Origin: Clostridia bacterium
GTDB lineage: Bacteria > Bacillota > Clostridia > Christensenellales > UBA1242
Length of the DNA: 12,388 nt
Direction of reading: 5' to 3'
NCBI GenBank assembly: GCA_028694075.1
Contig: JAQUUD010000038.1
Coordinates: 1 to 12,388, forward strand
Shown: positions 7,451 to 12,388 of the stretch, in pieces
How positions within the stretch are numbered: position 1 is the first letter of the stretch
Layout: the number at the start of each line of letters is the position of its first letter
Notes under the pieces: generated by a model
What the model was told of the DNA's origin: nothing
What the model saw: only the letters and a program-made list of their open reading frames with translations
The model's database searches: none
Translations under genes and position numbers: made by a program

Positions 7451-8593
7451 TTAAGAAATATCTTCAAAATTCGTGAAATCGGTTTCAGGTTCATCTTTAA
7501 TTTCAGTCAATTCGTAATCAGGTGCTTGCAAGTCAGTTATTTTATCAGATTTCATTACATCAGATTCGGATTTAATATCAATTTTCCAGCCTGTTAATCT
7601 TGAAGCAAGTCTTACATTCTGCCCACTTTTACCGATTGCCAAAGATAATTGGTCATCAGGCACAACAACTCTTGATGCTTTCAAACTTTCATTTGTTTCA
7701 ACGCTTAAAATTTTTGCCGGACTAAGAGCCCTTGCAATATATTCAAGAATATCATCAGTGTATACAATTAAATCAATCTTTTCGCCGTTAAGTTCTCCGC
7801 TGATTGTGTTAATTCGAACGCCTCTGTTTCCAACGCAAGTGCCAAGCGGGTCTATTTGCGAATTTTCTGTGTAAACGGATACTTTTGACCTTACGCCAGC
7901 ATCTCTTGCAATATTTTTTATTAAAACATCGCCGTTTTGCACTTCGGGGATTTCAAGTTCAAACAATTTTCTTATAAAGCCAATATTACTTCTTGAAACC
8001 TGAATTTGCGGACCTTTGAAACTGTCTTTGATTTTTTTAACATAAACCTTTATTCGGTCGCCCATTTTAAATTTTTCACCGGGAATTTGGTCTGATTGCA
8101 AAAGCACGCCTTCTGTGTGAGTGCCTGCAATTGTAACATAAATCGTTCCGTTATCAATTCTTTTAACTGCGGTTGTTAAAAGTTCATCTTCTTTCTCTGA
8201 AAGTTCGCTTACTGCAATTTGTCTTTCAAGTTCTTTCAACTTTTGCATAACAACTTGTTGTGCTGTTTGGGCTGCAATTCTTCCGAAATTTTTTGTTGTT
8301 TCTTCCTGAACTATAGTATCGCCAACCTTATAAGTCTTATTAATTTTCAAAGCATCTTCCGTTGAAATTTGTTTGTCTGGGTCTTCCACATTTTCAACAA
8401 CAGTCTTATAACTATAAATTTTTATTGTATTTTTTTCTGGAATCAATTTAACAAGAGCGGACTTTGCTTGACCATACATTTTTTTATAAGCAGAAGCTAA
8501 AGCAATCTCCAGTGTTTCAATAAATTGTTCCTTATTTATTTTCTTTTCATTTTCCAATTCGTCTAACGCTTGAAAAAAATCTTTATTAACCAT
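7451..8593 (-). CDS. nusA: Transcription termination/antitermination protein NusA
   Basis: NusA binds RNA polymerase and nascent RNA and controls pausing, termination and antitermination. Domains, numbered from the chosen start: RNAP-binding N-terminal domain about 1-128, S1 domain about 148-200, KH1 with GNRG at 255-258, and KH2 with GKSG at 321-324 and GWKIDI at 335-340. At 380 aa it matches Firmicutes NusA, which lacks the proteobacterial acidic repeats. An in-frame ATG lies six codons upstream (8611), but AGGAG follows it directly and is about 10 nt before the ATG at 8593. The sequence after 8593 (MVNKDFFQALDELE) also matches typical NusA N-termini, so 8593 is preferred. First gene of the operon; rimP is absent upstream. 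A 43-bp piece of its 5' end is duplicated at 10072-10114. Confidence 0.96.
   Translation of the reverse strand: MVNKDFFQALDELENEKKINKEQFIETLEIALASAYKKMYGQAKSALVKLIPEKNTIKIYSYKTVVENVEDPDKQISTEDALKINKTYKVGDTIVQEETTKNFGRIAAQTAQQVVMQKLKELERQIAVSELSEKEDELLTTAVKRIDNGTIYVTIAGTHTEGVLLQSDQIPGEKFKMGDRIKVYVKKIKDSFKGPQIQVSRSNIGFIRKLFELEIPEVQNGDVLIKNIARDAGVRSKVSVYTENSQIDPLGTCVGNRGVRINTISGELNGEKIDLIVYTDDILEYIARALSPAKILSVETNESLKASRVVVPDDQLSLAIGKSGQNVRLASRLTGWKIDIKSESDVMKSDKITDLQAPDYELTEIKDEPETDFTNFEDIS
8544..8586. repeat. Left copy of 43-bp direct repeat (inside nusA 5' end)
   Basis: This stretch covers roughly nusA codons 3-17. It matches 10072-10114 in the same orientation at 42 of 43 positions; the mismatch is at 8553 versus 10081. 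The two copies bound about 1.5 kb carrying the nusA promoter and leader and three small ORFs. Confidence 0.9.
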
Positions 8594-8621
8594 TTTTTTA
8601 AAACTCCTCATTTATGAATAA

Positions 8622-8644
8622 GAGTGGACCTACTCGGTCCACTC
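8622..8644 (-). promoter_or_regulatory. Perfect hairpin in the nusA 5' leader
   Basis: A perfect 9-bp inverted repeat, GAGTGGACC (8622-8630) and GGTCCACTC (8636-8644), with a 5-nt loop that reads GAGTA on the transcribed minus strand. It lies between the predicted transcription start (near 8659) and the nusA ATG. No U-run follows, so it is not a classical terminator. It could stabilise the mRNA, control translation of nusA, or be a dyad operator for a DNA-binding protein. Confidence 0.65.
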
Positions 8645-8665
8645 ACTATTACAGTTATTGTATAT

Positions 8666-8694
8666 AATATACACCAAAATTATTAAAAAATCAA
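8666..8694 (-). promoter_or_regulatory. nusA: Promoter of the nusA-ylxR-infB-rbfA operon
   Basis: On the minus strand: -35 TTGATT (8689-8694), 17-nt spacer, -10 TATATT (8666-8671). The expected start is near 8659, giving a leader of about 65 nt containing the 8622-8644 hairpin. Spacing and hexamers agree well with a sigma-A promoter. If the region up to 10072 is an insertion, this promoter came with the inserted segment. Confidence 0.6.
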
Positions 8695-8755
8695 GTGTTT
8701 TATTATGTTTTATTTTTACATATGTAAATTTAGACAAATTAACAACTTATTTACA

Positions 8756-8790
8756 TTATAAAACCTCACGCAATGCGCGAGGTTTTATAA
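8756..8790. terminator. Strong bidirectional hairpin, likely terminator
   Basis: A perfect 12-bp stem pairs TTATAAAACCTC (8756-8767) with GAGGTTTTATAA (8779-8790). It is extended inside by CGC/GCG around an AAT loop, with one A/C mismatch. Four T follow the GC part on either strand, so it can act as a terminator in both directions, insulating the nusA promoter from the small-gene operon to the right. A decayed half copy (CAATGTGAGAGGTTT) lies at 8810-8824. Confidence 0.6.
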
Positions 8791-9018
8791 TTAGCGTAAA
8801 ACAATTCAGCAATGTGAGAGGTTTGGCTACGTTAATGAAAACAATCAAATTTTTGACTTTTAATTTTCTTGAAATTCGGTTTTTGGCTTATTTTAAGATT
8901 TAAAATCAGTTCTACTTCTCTTTCATTATATCTAATCAGTTGTTTGCTTATTCAGATTTCCCTAAAATTAAATTTCAATTATTTGACCTAATCTAAGTGC
9001 ATATTATGTTAAGTTTAA
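8791..9018. other. Gene-free gap downstream of the 93-aa ORF
   Basis: About 230 bp of AT-rich sequence between the hairpin and the stop of the 93-aa gene. It holds the decayed half hairpin at 8810-8824 and, on the minus strand, an isolated TATAAT (8925-8930) without a clear -35. I see no coding region. Confidence 0.5.
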
Positions 9019-9300
9019 TCAATTCCTTAAATTTTCAGCATAACAAATAAGTTCATTTAAATCTAATGTTTTTTCAATATTTTCATAGAATAAAACAATC
9101 AGTTTTTGAATCAGTTTTGGGTCGTCGGGAACTTCGATAAGTTTATTTTTTTCAATTTTTACAATTTTAAACCTTGTACTATTAATTACATCAATAATAT
9201 AAGCATAAGTATCTTTCTCATAAACGGCTTTACTTATCACAACATATTCATTATTATCGCTCAGTTTGATCACCATAATATCTTTTTTTTCAGCTTTCAT
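9019..9300 (-). CDS. Hypothetical 93-aa soluble protein
   Basis: I do not recognise this protein with confidence. The 93-aa sequence has no signal peptide or membrane segment. Its pattern is short beta strands (MVIKLSDNNEYVVISKAVY, then YAYIIDVI and FKIVKIE), an acidic turn (VPDDPKL) and a C-terminal amphipathic helix. This weakly recalls small DUF1292-type proteins of Firmicutes, but that is only an impression. The start overlaps the stop of the upstream 177-aa gene in an ATGA arrangement (9297-9300), and there is no strong ribosome binding site of its own, so translation is probably coupled. A second in-frame ATG lies at codon 9. The pairing with the membrane protein suggests the two act together. 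No terminator lies directly after it; the nearest is the hairpin at 8756-8790. Confidence 0.7.
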   Translation of the reverse strand: MKAEKKDIMVIKLSDNNEYVVISKAVYEKDTYAYIIDVINSTRFKIVKIEKNKLIEVPDDPKLIQKLIVLFYENIEKTLDLNELICYAENLRN

Positions 9301-9830
9301 CTTTCAAATTCTCTTTCTTGCCATTGACGATGCTCTTCTCTTTGCCTTTGATCATATCGCTCTATCGCTTCTAGCCGTTGTTTCTTGCTGTATTTTGCAG
9401 TTCGTTCATTTATTAGTCTTGCATCCTCTTTCGCAAAGTTTCTTTTGCGTCTATTTTCATCTTTCATTATTTTCAAATCATATTTCAAATCTTTCAATGC
9501 ATCAATATAATATATCAGCAATCCCGTCTTGCCTGTATTTTCAAGAACGAAATTGCGGGAATATAACGCAAGGGCGCCAACTATCGCCGCTGTTCCTATT
9601 AAGCCTGCAGCACAGGCCGGTTCCGAATGATTTACAGCACAATCGTACGCACCATAACATGCATATGCAGATATTAATCCAAGTATACCTGCTATAATCG
9701 CATCAAAATGATATGAAAACTTAAAGAAGCGCAATCGTTCCACAGAAAATGAGCACTCAGGACACCAAGGAAGTTCAAACTCCTTAATATCAACCGAATC
9801 AATTTCAGTTTCAGATTTGTCTTTTACCAT
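9297..9830 (-). CDS. Hypothetical 177-aa two-helix membrane protein with charged tail
   Basis: The family is not recognised. The 177-aa protein starts with a polar acidic segment containing one CPEC (about 23-26), half of a zinc-ribbon-like pair. Two hydrophobic segments follow at about 43-63 (AIIAGILGLISAYACYGAY) and 73-92 (AAGLIGTAAIVGALALY), joined by a short loop with two more cysteines. From about residue 110 the protein is highly charged (Lys/Arg/Glu/Gln) and probably a long helix or coiled coil, ending in a Gln/Arg/Glu-rich tail. A hairpin membrane anchor with both ends on the same side, probably cytoplasmic, is the natural topology. ATG at 9830 has a good AGGAG with 8-nt spacing. It overlaps the following 93-aa gene by 4 nt. 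The helix region is richer in GC than neighbouring genes, which would fit acquisition by transfer. Confidence 0.75.
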   Translation of the reverse strand: MVKDKSETEIDSVDIKEFELPWCPECSFSVERLRFFKFSYHFDAIIAGILGLISAYACYGAYDCAVNHSEPACAAGLIGTAAIVGALALYSRNFVLENTGKTGLLIYYIDALKDLKYDLKIMKDENRRKRNFAKEDARLINERTAKYSKKQRLEAIERYDQRQREEHRQWQEREFER

Positions 9831-9851
9831 AAAATTTTCTCCTAATACATT

Positions 9852-10078
9852 TTATGAATTATTTTCCTTCTTAATGCAAGCTTGTTTAAAATTTCTATAT
9901 GAAATTTTAATATTAAATTTATTTATGGAAAGCCACATCAACTCCCATCGCTTCACAATTGCCCAATTAAACCAAATTTGCCCTAACTCTTCAACAAATT
10001 CTTCCTTATATGGCAATTCATTGATTTTTTGAAAACAATTTTAATTTTGCTAGATATTTCTTGCGTATTCTTTTTCAT
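9852..10078 (-). pseudogene. Small frameshifted ORF (~75 aa) heading the hypothetical operon
   Basis: An ATG at 10078, inside the duplicated nusA fragment, opens a frame beginning MKKNTQEISSKIKIVFKK. Near 10025-10035 a run of six A interrupts it: with seven A the frame would continue as INELPYKEEFVEELGQ and on through a Trp-rich stretch (IWFNWAIVKRWELMW) to a stop at 9852, giving about 75 aa. As sequenced, the first frame soon stops. The stop is 21 nt before the 177-aa gene start, a spacing typical of an operon. Possible readings are a decayed gene, a sequencing or assembly slip in the A-run, or programmed slippage. No good ribosome binding site precedes the ATG. I recognise no family. Confidence 0.45.
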
Positions 10079-10114
10079 TTCCCAATTCGTCTAACGCTTG
10101 AAAAAAATCTTTAT
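10072..10114. repeat. nusA: Right copy of 43-bp direct repeat (nusA 5' remnant)
   Basis: Same orientation as the nusA 5' end (8544-8586), with 42 of 43 bases identical. On the minus strand it encodes KDFFQALDELGNEK, against KDFFQALDELENEK in nusA, then diverges and meets a stop at 10050-10052. It has no start codon equivalent, since the match ends just inside codon 3. It is a partial nusA copy, either a relic of the original gene end or one side of an insertion-associated duplication. Confidence 0.9.
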
Positions 10115-10155
10115 ATAATAATAACATAAGACAAATTAAGAAATAACGACAAGGA

Positions 10156-10252
10156 GCCGGCGGAATTGGAAATTGCGAGTTGCAATTTCCGGCAAGTGCC
10201 TTTAGGCACTTGCTTGCCTTTTCGCCTTTGGCAAAAAGGGCATTCCGCCGGC
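10156..10252. repeat. Compact palindromic element with cloverleaf folding
   Basis: An 11-bp perfect outer stem, GCCGGCGGAAT (10156-10166) with ATTCCGCCGGC (10242-10252), encloses three consecutive hairpins. These are GGAAATTGC/GCAATTTCC (10168-10176 / 10182-10190, loop GAGTT), GCAAGTGCC/GGCACTTGC (10192-10200 / 10205-10213, loop TTTA) and an imperfect GCCTTTTCGCC against GGCAAAAAGGGC (10216-10226 / 10230-10241). Linkers are 0-2 nt. The element is GC-rich in an AT-rich gap. It is not a tRNA. It could be a REP- or MITE-like intergenic repeat or a structured RNA; the strand is undetermined. Confidence 0.8.
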
Positions 10253-10521
10253 GGTCAACTTTCCACATTGTCAAGCAACATCAATTCGCTTAAATTGCAA
10301 AGAAAGTGTAACACACAAAATAAACTTTACATAAGATATTTTATGTACTTTTCAATTTTTATAAAATACGAAATTTAAAAGATACTCTATAAGCACAAAA
10401 AAATAAATCTTCGTTTTCAACAAATTGATAAATACCAAATAATAACGTTTAAAATAAAATTGCACACATTTTAAAAAAATTACTTAATATTATAATCTAA
10501 CTGGGCGGATAAAAAATTTTT
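10253..10521 (+). promoter_or_regulatory. AT-rich gap with putative -10 of the ZIP transporter gene
   Basis: About 270 bp without a coding region. The only clear signal is TATAAT at 10491-10496, which would start transcription near 10502 and give a leader of about 20 nt. No good -35 lies 17 nt upstream; TTGCAC at 10460-10465 is too far (25 nt) unless TAATAT serves as the -10. The bases before the ATG read GGGCGGAT, a poor ribosome binding site. Confidence 0.4.
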
Positions 10522-11325
10522 ATGGATTGGTTTTCAAATTTAACTCCGATTTTGCAAACTTTAATAGCAACAATTTTCACTTGGTCCGTTACTGCAATCG
10601 GAGCATTATTTGTTATCTTTTTTAAAGAAATAAATAAAAAACTTCTGGATTCAATGCTTGGTTTTAGTGCCGGAGTGATGATTGCTGCAAGTTTTTGGTC
10701 ACTTCTCAGCCCCGCCATTGACATCAGCCACTCATTGGGTCAAATTGCTTGGCTTATGCCCGCCATTGGCTTTTTAAGTGGCGGGTTGTCTGTGATTTGC
10801 GCTGATAAGTTTTTGGATAAAATGCTATTAAAACGAAGTGAGAAATCACTTTCAATACACGACTCCAAACGAAGAAGTATGCTCCTTGTTACTGCAATAA
10901 CCTTGCATAACATTCCCGAAGGAATGGCGATTGGAGTTGCGTTCGGCTCAGTGGCATTAAATATTCCGGGGGCGACACTGCTCTCTGCTATTCTTTTGGC
11001 AGTTGGTATTGGCTTACAGAACTTTCCGGAAGGTGCGGCAGTTTCATTGCCACTGCGCCGTGAGGGATATTCCAGAAAGAAAAGTTTTTTTTACGGGCAG
11101 GCATCAGCACTTGTTGAGCCGATTGCAGGATTGATTGGTGTTGTGGCCGTGATTACAATGAGAAGTATTTTGCCATTTTTGCTCGCTTTTGCAGCGGGTG
11201 CAATGATTTGCGTTGTTGTTGCCGAACTTGTGCCTGAATCAACAAGAACCAATAAAGGCAAAGCAACTGTTGGCTTTATAATTGGATTTTTGGTTATGAT
11301 GATTTTAGATGTTGCTCTAGGCTAA
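10522..11325 (+). CDS. ZIP family divalent metal transporter
   Basis: The 267-aa protein is a membrane transporter of the ZIP family (ZupT/GufA-like), which moves zinc and other divalent metals such as iron or manganese into the cytoplasm. About eight hydrophobic segments are visible. The metal pathway motifs are HNIPEG in TM4 (His129, Asn130, Glu133) and QNFPEG in TM5 (Gln166, Asn167, Glu170), the usual ZIP pair, with Glu199 in TM6 (ALVEP). The loop between TM3 and TM4 (about 97-120) is basic and short, with one His rather than a His-rich stretch. Length is typical of bacterial ZIPs. It is transcribed alone on the plus strand, opposite to the genes on both sides. The Shine-Dalgarno sequence is weak (GGGCGG, about 12 nt away). 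Metal specificity cannot be read from the sequence. Confidence 0.92.
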   Translation: MDWFSNLTPILQTLIATIFTWSVTAIGALFVIFFKEINKKLLDSMLGFSAGVMIAASFWSLLSPAIDISHSLGQIAWLMPAIGFLSGGLSVICADKFLDKMLLKRSEKSLSIHDSKRRSMLLVTAITLHNIPEGMAIGVAFGSVALNIPGATLLSAILLAVGIGLQNFPEGAAVSLPLRREGYSRKKSFFYGQASALVEPIAGLIGVVAVITMRSILPFLLAFAAGAMICVVVAELVPESTRTNKGKATVGFIIGFLVMMILDVALG

Positions 11326-11480
11326 TTACAGTTGTTTTCTCTTAAAACTTTTTGTTGCAGAATTAGTAAGGCGCGTTTCCCTGTTTTAGAATTTTATAAA
11401 ACACAGACTATTCACACCATAAAAACAACAACACAGGCAACACTGAATTCAAAAAACATAATGTTTCAAACTTAAATTAA
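11326..11480. other. Convergent intergenic gap with a weak hairpin
   Basis: The gap lies between the stops of the ZIP gene (plus) and the transglycosylase gene (minus), where terminators are expected. The best candidate is TGTTTTA (11382-11388) pairing with TAAAACA (11397-11403) around an 8-nt loop. The stem is AT-rich and without a clear U-run, so termination here is uncertain. Confidence 0.3.
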
Positions 11481-12032
11481 TTAAAATTTTGTAATATAAT
11501 ATTCCATTGCATTATTTACTTTTTGCAAATAAGAATTGGTTTGTTTAAAAGGTGTGGTTATTAAATCCTTGCCATTTGAAGAATATTGCGAATTTTCCAA
11601 CCATTCTGAAACATTACCTTCTCCAGCATTATAGGCGGCTAAAACTGCATTCAAATTATCAAATTTTTTTTTCAAATATGAAATATAATAAGTCCCAAGT
11701 TCCAGATTATAAAGCGAATTAAAAAGCATATTTTCATCATAAAGTATTCCCATTTTTATGCAAAGCCAATTAGCAGTATCCGGCATAAGTTGCATAAGCC
11801 CTACTGCTCCTTTATTTGAAACTGAATTTTCATTGAATGTGCTTTCTGCAAATACAACGCCGGCAATTATCTCAGGGTTTATATAATATTTTTTAGATAC
11901 ATAATTAATTTCGTTTTTAAACTTTAGCGGATATCCAAAAGGAATAACAATGATTGTTAATACAATTAAAAGTATAATAATTATACCAACAATTAAAAAA
12001 AATATTATCTTATTAAATATTCTCAATTTCAT
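11481..12032 (-). CDS. Membrane-anchored SLT-type lytic transglycosylase
   Basis: This enzyme class cleaves the MurNAc-GlcNAc bond of peptidoglycan, forming 1,6-anhydro ends, and acts outside the membrane. The 183-aa product has an N-terminal uncleaved-looking hydrophobic segment (about 8-32) followed by an SLT domain from about 40. The catalytic Glu is Glu63 in VVFAESTFN, followed by the family motifs GAVGLMQLMP (75-84) and AAYNAGEGNV (132-141). It resembles small Firmicutes transglycosylases with an N-terminal anchor. It is a single gene, convergent with the ZIP gene and divergent from the DUF1846 gene. No clear Shine-Dalgarno precedes the ATG at 12032, and the reading frame stays open for some codons upstream without a better start. 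Function assignment is strong; the cellular process (growth, spore or secretion-linked) is open. Confidence 0.93.
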   Translation of the reverse strand: MKLRIFNKIIFFLIVGIIIILLIVLTIIVIPFGYPLKFKNEINYVSKKYYINPEIIAGVVFAESTFNENSVSNKGAVGLMQLMPDTANWLCIKMGILYDENMLFNSLYNLELGTYYISYLKKKFDNLNAVLAAYNAGEGNVSEWLENSQYSSNGKDLITTPFKQTNSYLQKVNNAMEYYITKF

Positions 12033-12159
12033 AATATTATCATATGCAAATTCTTTAATCTTATAATTTTAAATTTTTTATTAAATTTATTAAATTAACT
12101 TACTAAATAATGTTTTCAAATTTTTTTATTATTTTAAAATCCAATTAAATTGCTTGACC

Positions 12160-12187
12160 TTGAACTTTAAAAAAAGTAAAATATAAT
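12160..12187 (+). promoter_or_regulatory. Candidate promoter of the DUF1846 gene
   Basis: TTGAAC (12160-12165), 16-nt spacer, TATAAT (12182-12187). A second, more distant TTGACC begins at 12154. The predicted start (about 12194) falls after the GGAG at 12190-12193, so if this promoter is used the mRNA leader would be only about 11 nt and would lack that ribosome binding site. Confidence 0.45.
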
Positions 12188-12204
12188 TTGGAGTTATAAA
12201 AGAA

Positions 12205-12388
12205 GTGAAGAAAGTAAAAAAAGGTTTCGACAGCAATTTATACTTAGAACTGCAAACTGCCGAAATATCAAAACGAATTGAAAAAAATAATAACAAATTA
12301 TATTTGGAATTTGGTGGAAAAATTTTTGATGATTTGCATGCATCAAGAGTTTTGCCGGGTTTTAATCCGGATAACAAAATCAAGTTGC
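12205..12388 (+). CDS. DUF1846 domain protein, N-terminal fragment (cut by window edge)
   Basis: Only the first 61 codons are in the window. The segment GFDSNLYLELQTAEISKRI followed by KLYLEFGGKIFDDLHASRVLPGF is characteristic of the DUF1846 family, proteins of about 500 aa found in Firmicutes and others, structurally known but without an established function. The start is taken as GTG at 12205, because no ATG occurs in this frame and the family begins a few residues before the GFD motif. GGAG lies at 12190-12193, 11 nt upstream, a slightly long spacing. It is divergent from the transglycosylase gene with about 170 bp of AT-rich sequence between. Family recognition is good; the full extent is not visible. 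Confidence 0.85.
   Translation, partial: MKKVKKGFDSNLYLELQTAEISKRIEKNNNKLYLEFGGKIFDDLHASRVLPGFNPDNKIKL

Noticed and set aside
8800..8850. Single sequence resembling a type II CRISPR repeat or tracrRNA piece (GTTTGGCTACGTTAATGAAA)
   Set aside because: It occurs once, with no array, anti-repeat or cas gene in the window.
8658..8903. 81-aa plus-strand ORF over the nusA promoter and hairpin
   Set aside because: It spans a promoter and an inverted repeat, has no ribosome binding site and shows no protein-like pattern.
9817..10032. 71-aa plus-strand ORF opposite the frameshifted gene
   Set aside because: It is the antisense of the minus-strand frame, which fits the operon spacing and has more protein-like composition.
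10156..10252. tRNA gene suggested by the cloverleaf fold
   Set aside because: Stem lengths, an 11-bp closing stem and loops of 3-5 nt do not fit a tRNA, and no T-loop or CCA-type end is present.
10050..10274. 74-aa minus-strand ORF running through the cloverleaf into the nusA remnant
   Set aside because: It is open only by chance across a palindromic element, lacks a ribosome binding site, and its recognisable part is the partial nusA copy.

Overview
The window looks like chromosomal DNA from an uncultured, AT-rich member of the Bacillota, most likely a gut Clostridia-type bacterium. The main support is the minus-strand order nusA-ylxR-infB-rbfA followed by an nrnA-type DHH phosphoesterase, which is the usual Firmicutes arrangement. 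AGGAG/GGGG-type ribosome binding sites, sigma-A-like promoters and standard stop codon use agree with this. No species can be named from the sequence alone.

Layout from left to right. Positions 1-941 hold no gene. They form a relatively GC-rich mosaic array of about 32 tandem units with a period near 21 bp, seven of which are expanded to about 50-60 bp; the array runs off the left edge. The last unit merges into a terminator (942-976) that ends a minus-strand stretch of elongation factor P, an endonuclease IV-like TIM-barrel protein and a DHH phosphoesterase (1020-3749). EF-P carries arginine at the tip residue where Firmicutes normally have lysine. To the right lies the translation/transcription operon rbfA, infB, ylxR, nusA (3920-8593, all minus). 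It has a good promoter and a perfect leader hairpin in front of nusA. rimP and ylxQ, often part of this operon, are absent.

The accessory part begins upstream of nusA. A 43-bp stretch of the nusA 5' coding end (8544-8586) is repeated almost perfectly at 10072-10114. Between the two copies lie the nusA promoter and leader, a strong AT-flanked hairpin, and three tightly packed small minus-strand ORFs of unknown function: a frameshifted ORF of about 75 aa, a 177-aa two-helix membrane protein, and a 93-aa soluble protein. This looks like a roughly 1.5-kb cassette inserted at the nusA 5' end, or a duplication. Just outside the second copy is a compact palindromic element that can fold into a cloverleaf (10156-10252).

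The right end holds a plus-strand ZIP-family metal transporter (10522-11325), a convergent membrane-anchored lytic transglycosylase (11481-12032, minus), and the start of a DUF1846 protein (12205 onward, plus), cut by the window edge. The core genes serve ribosome maturation, translation initiation and elongation, transcription elongation, nano-RNA turnover and DNA repair. The array, the nusA-bounded cassette and the cloverleaf element are the parts that known families do not explain.
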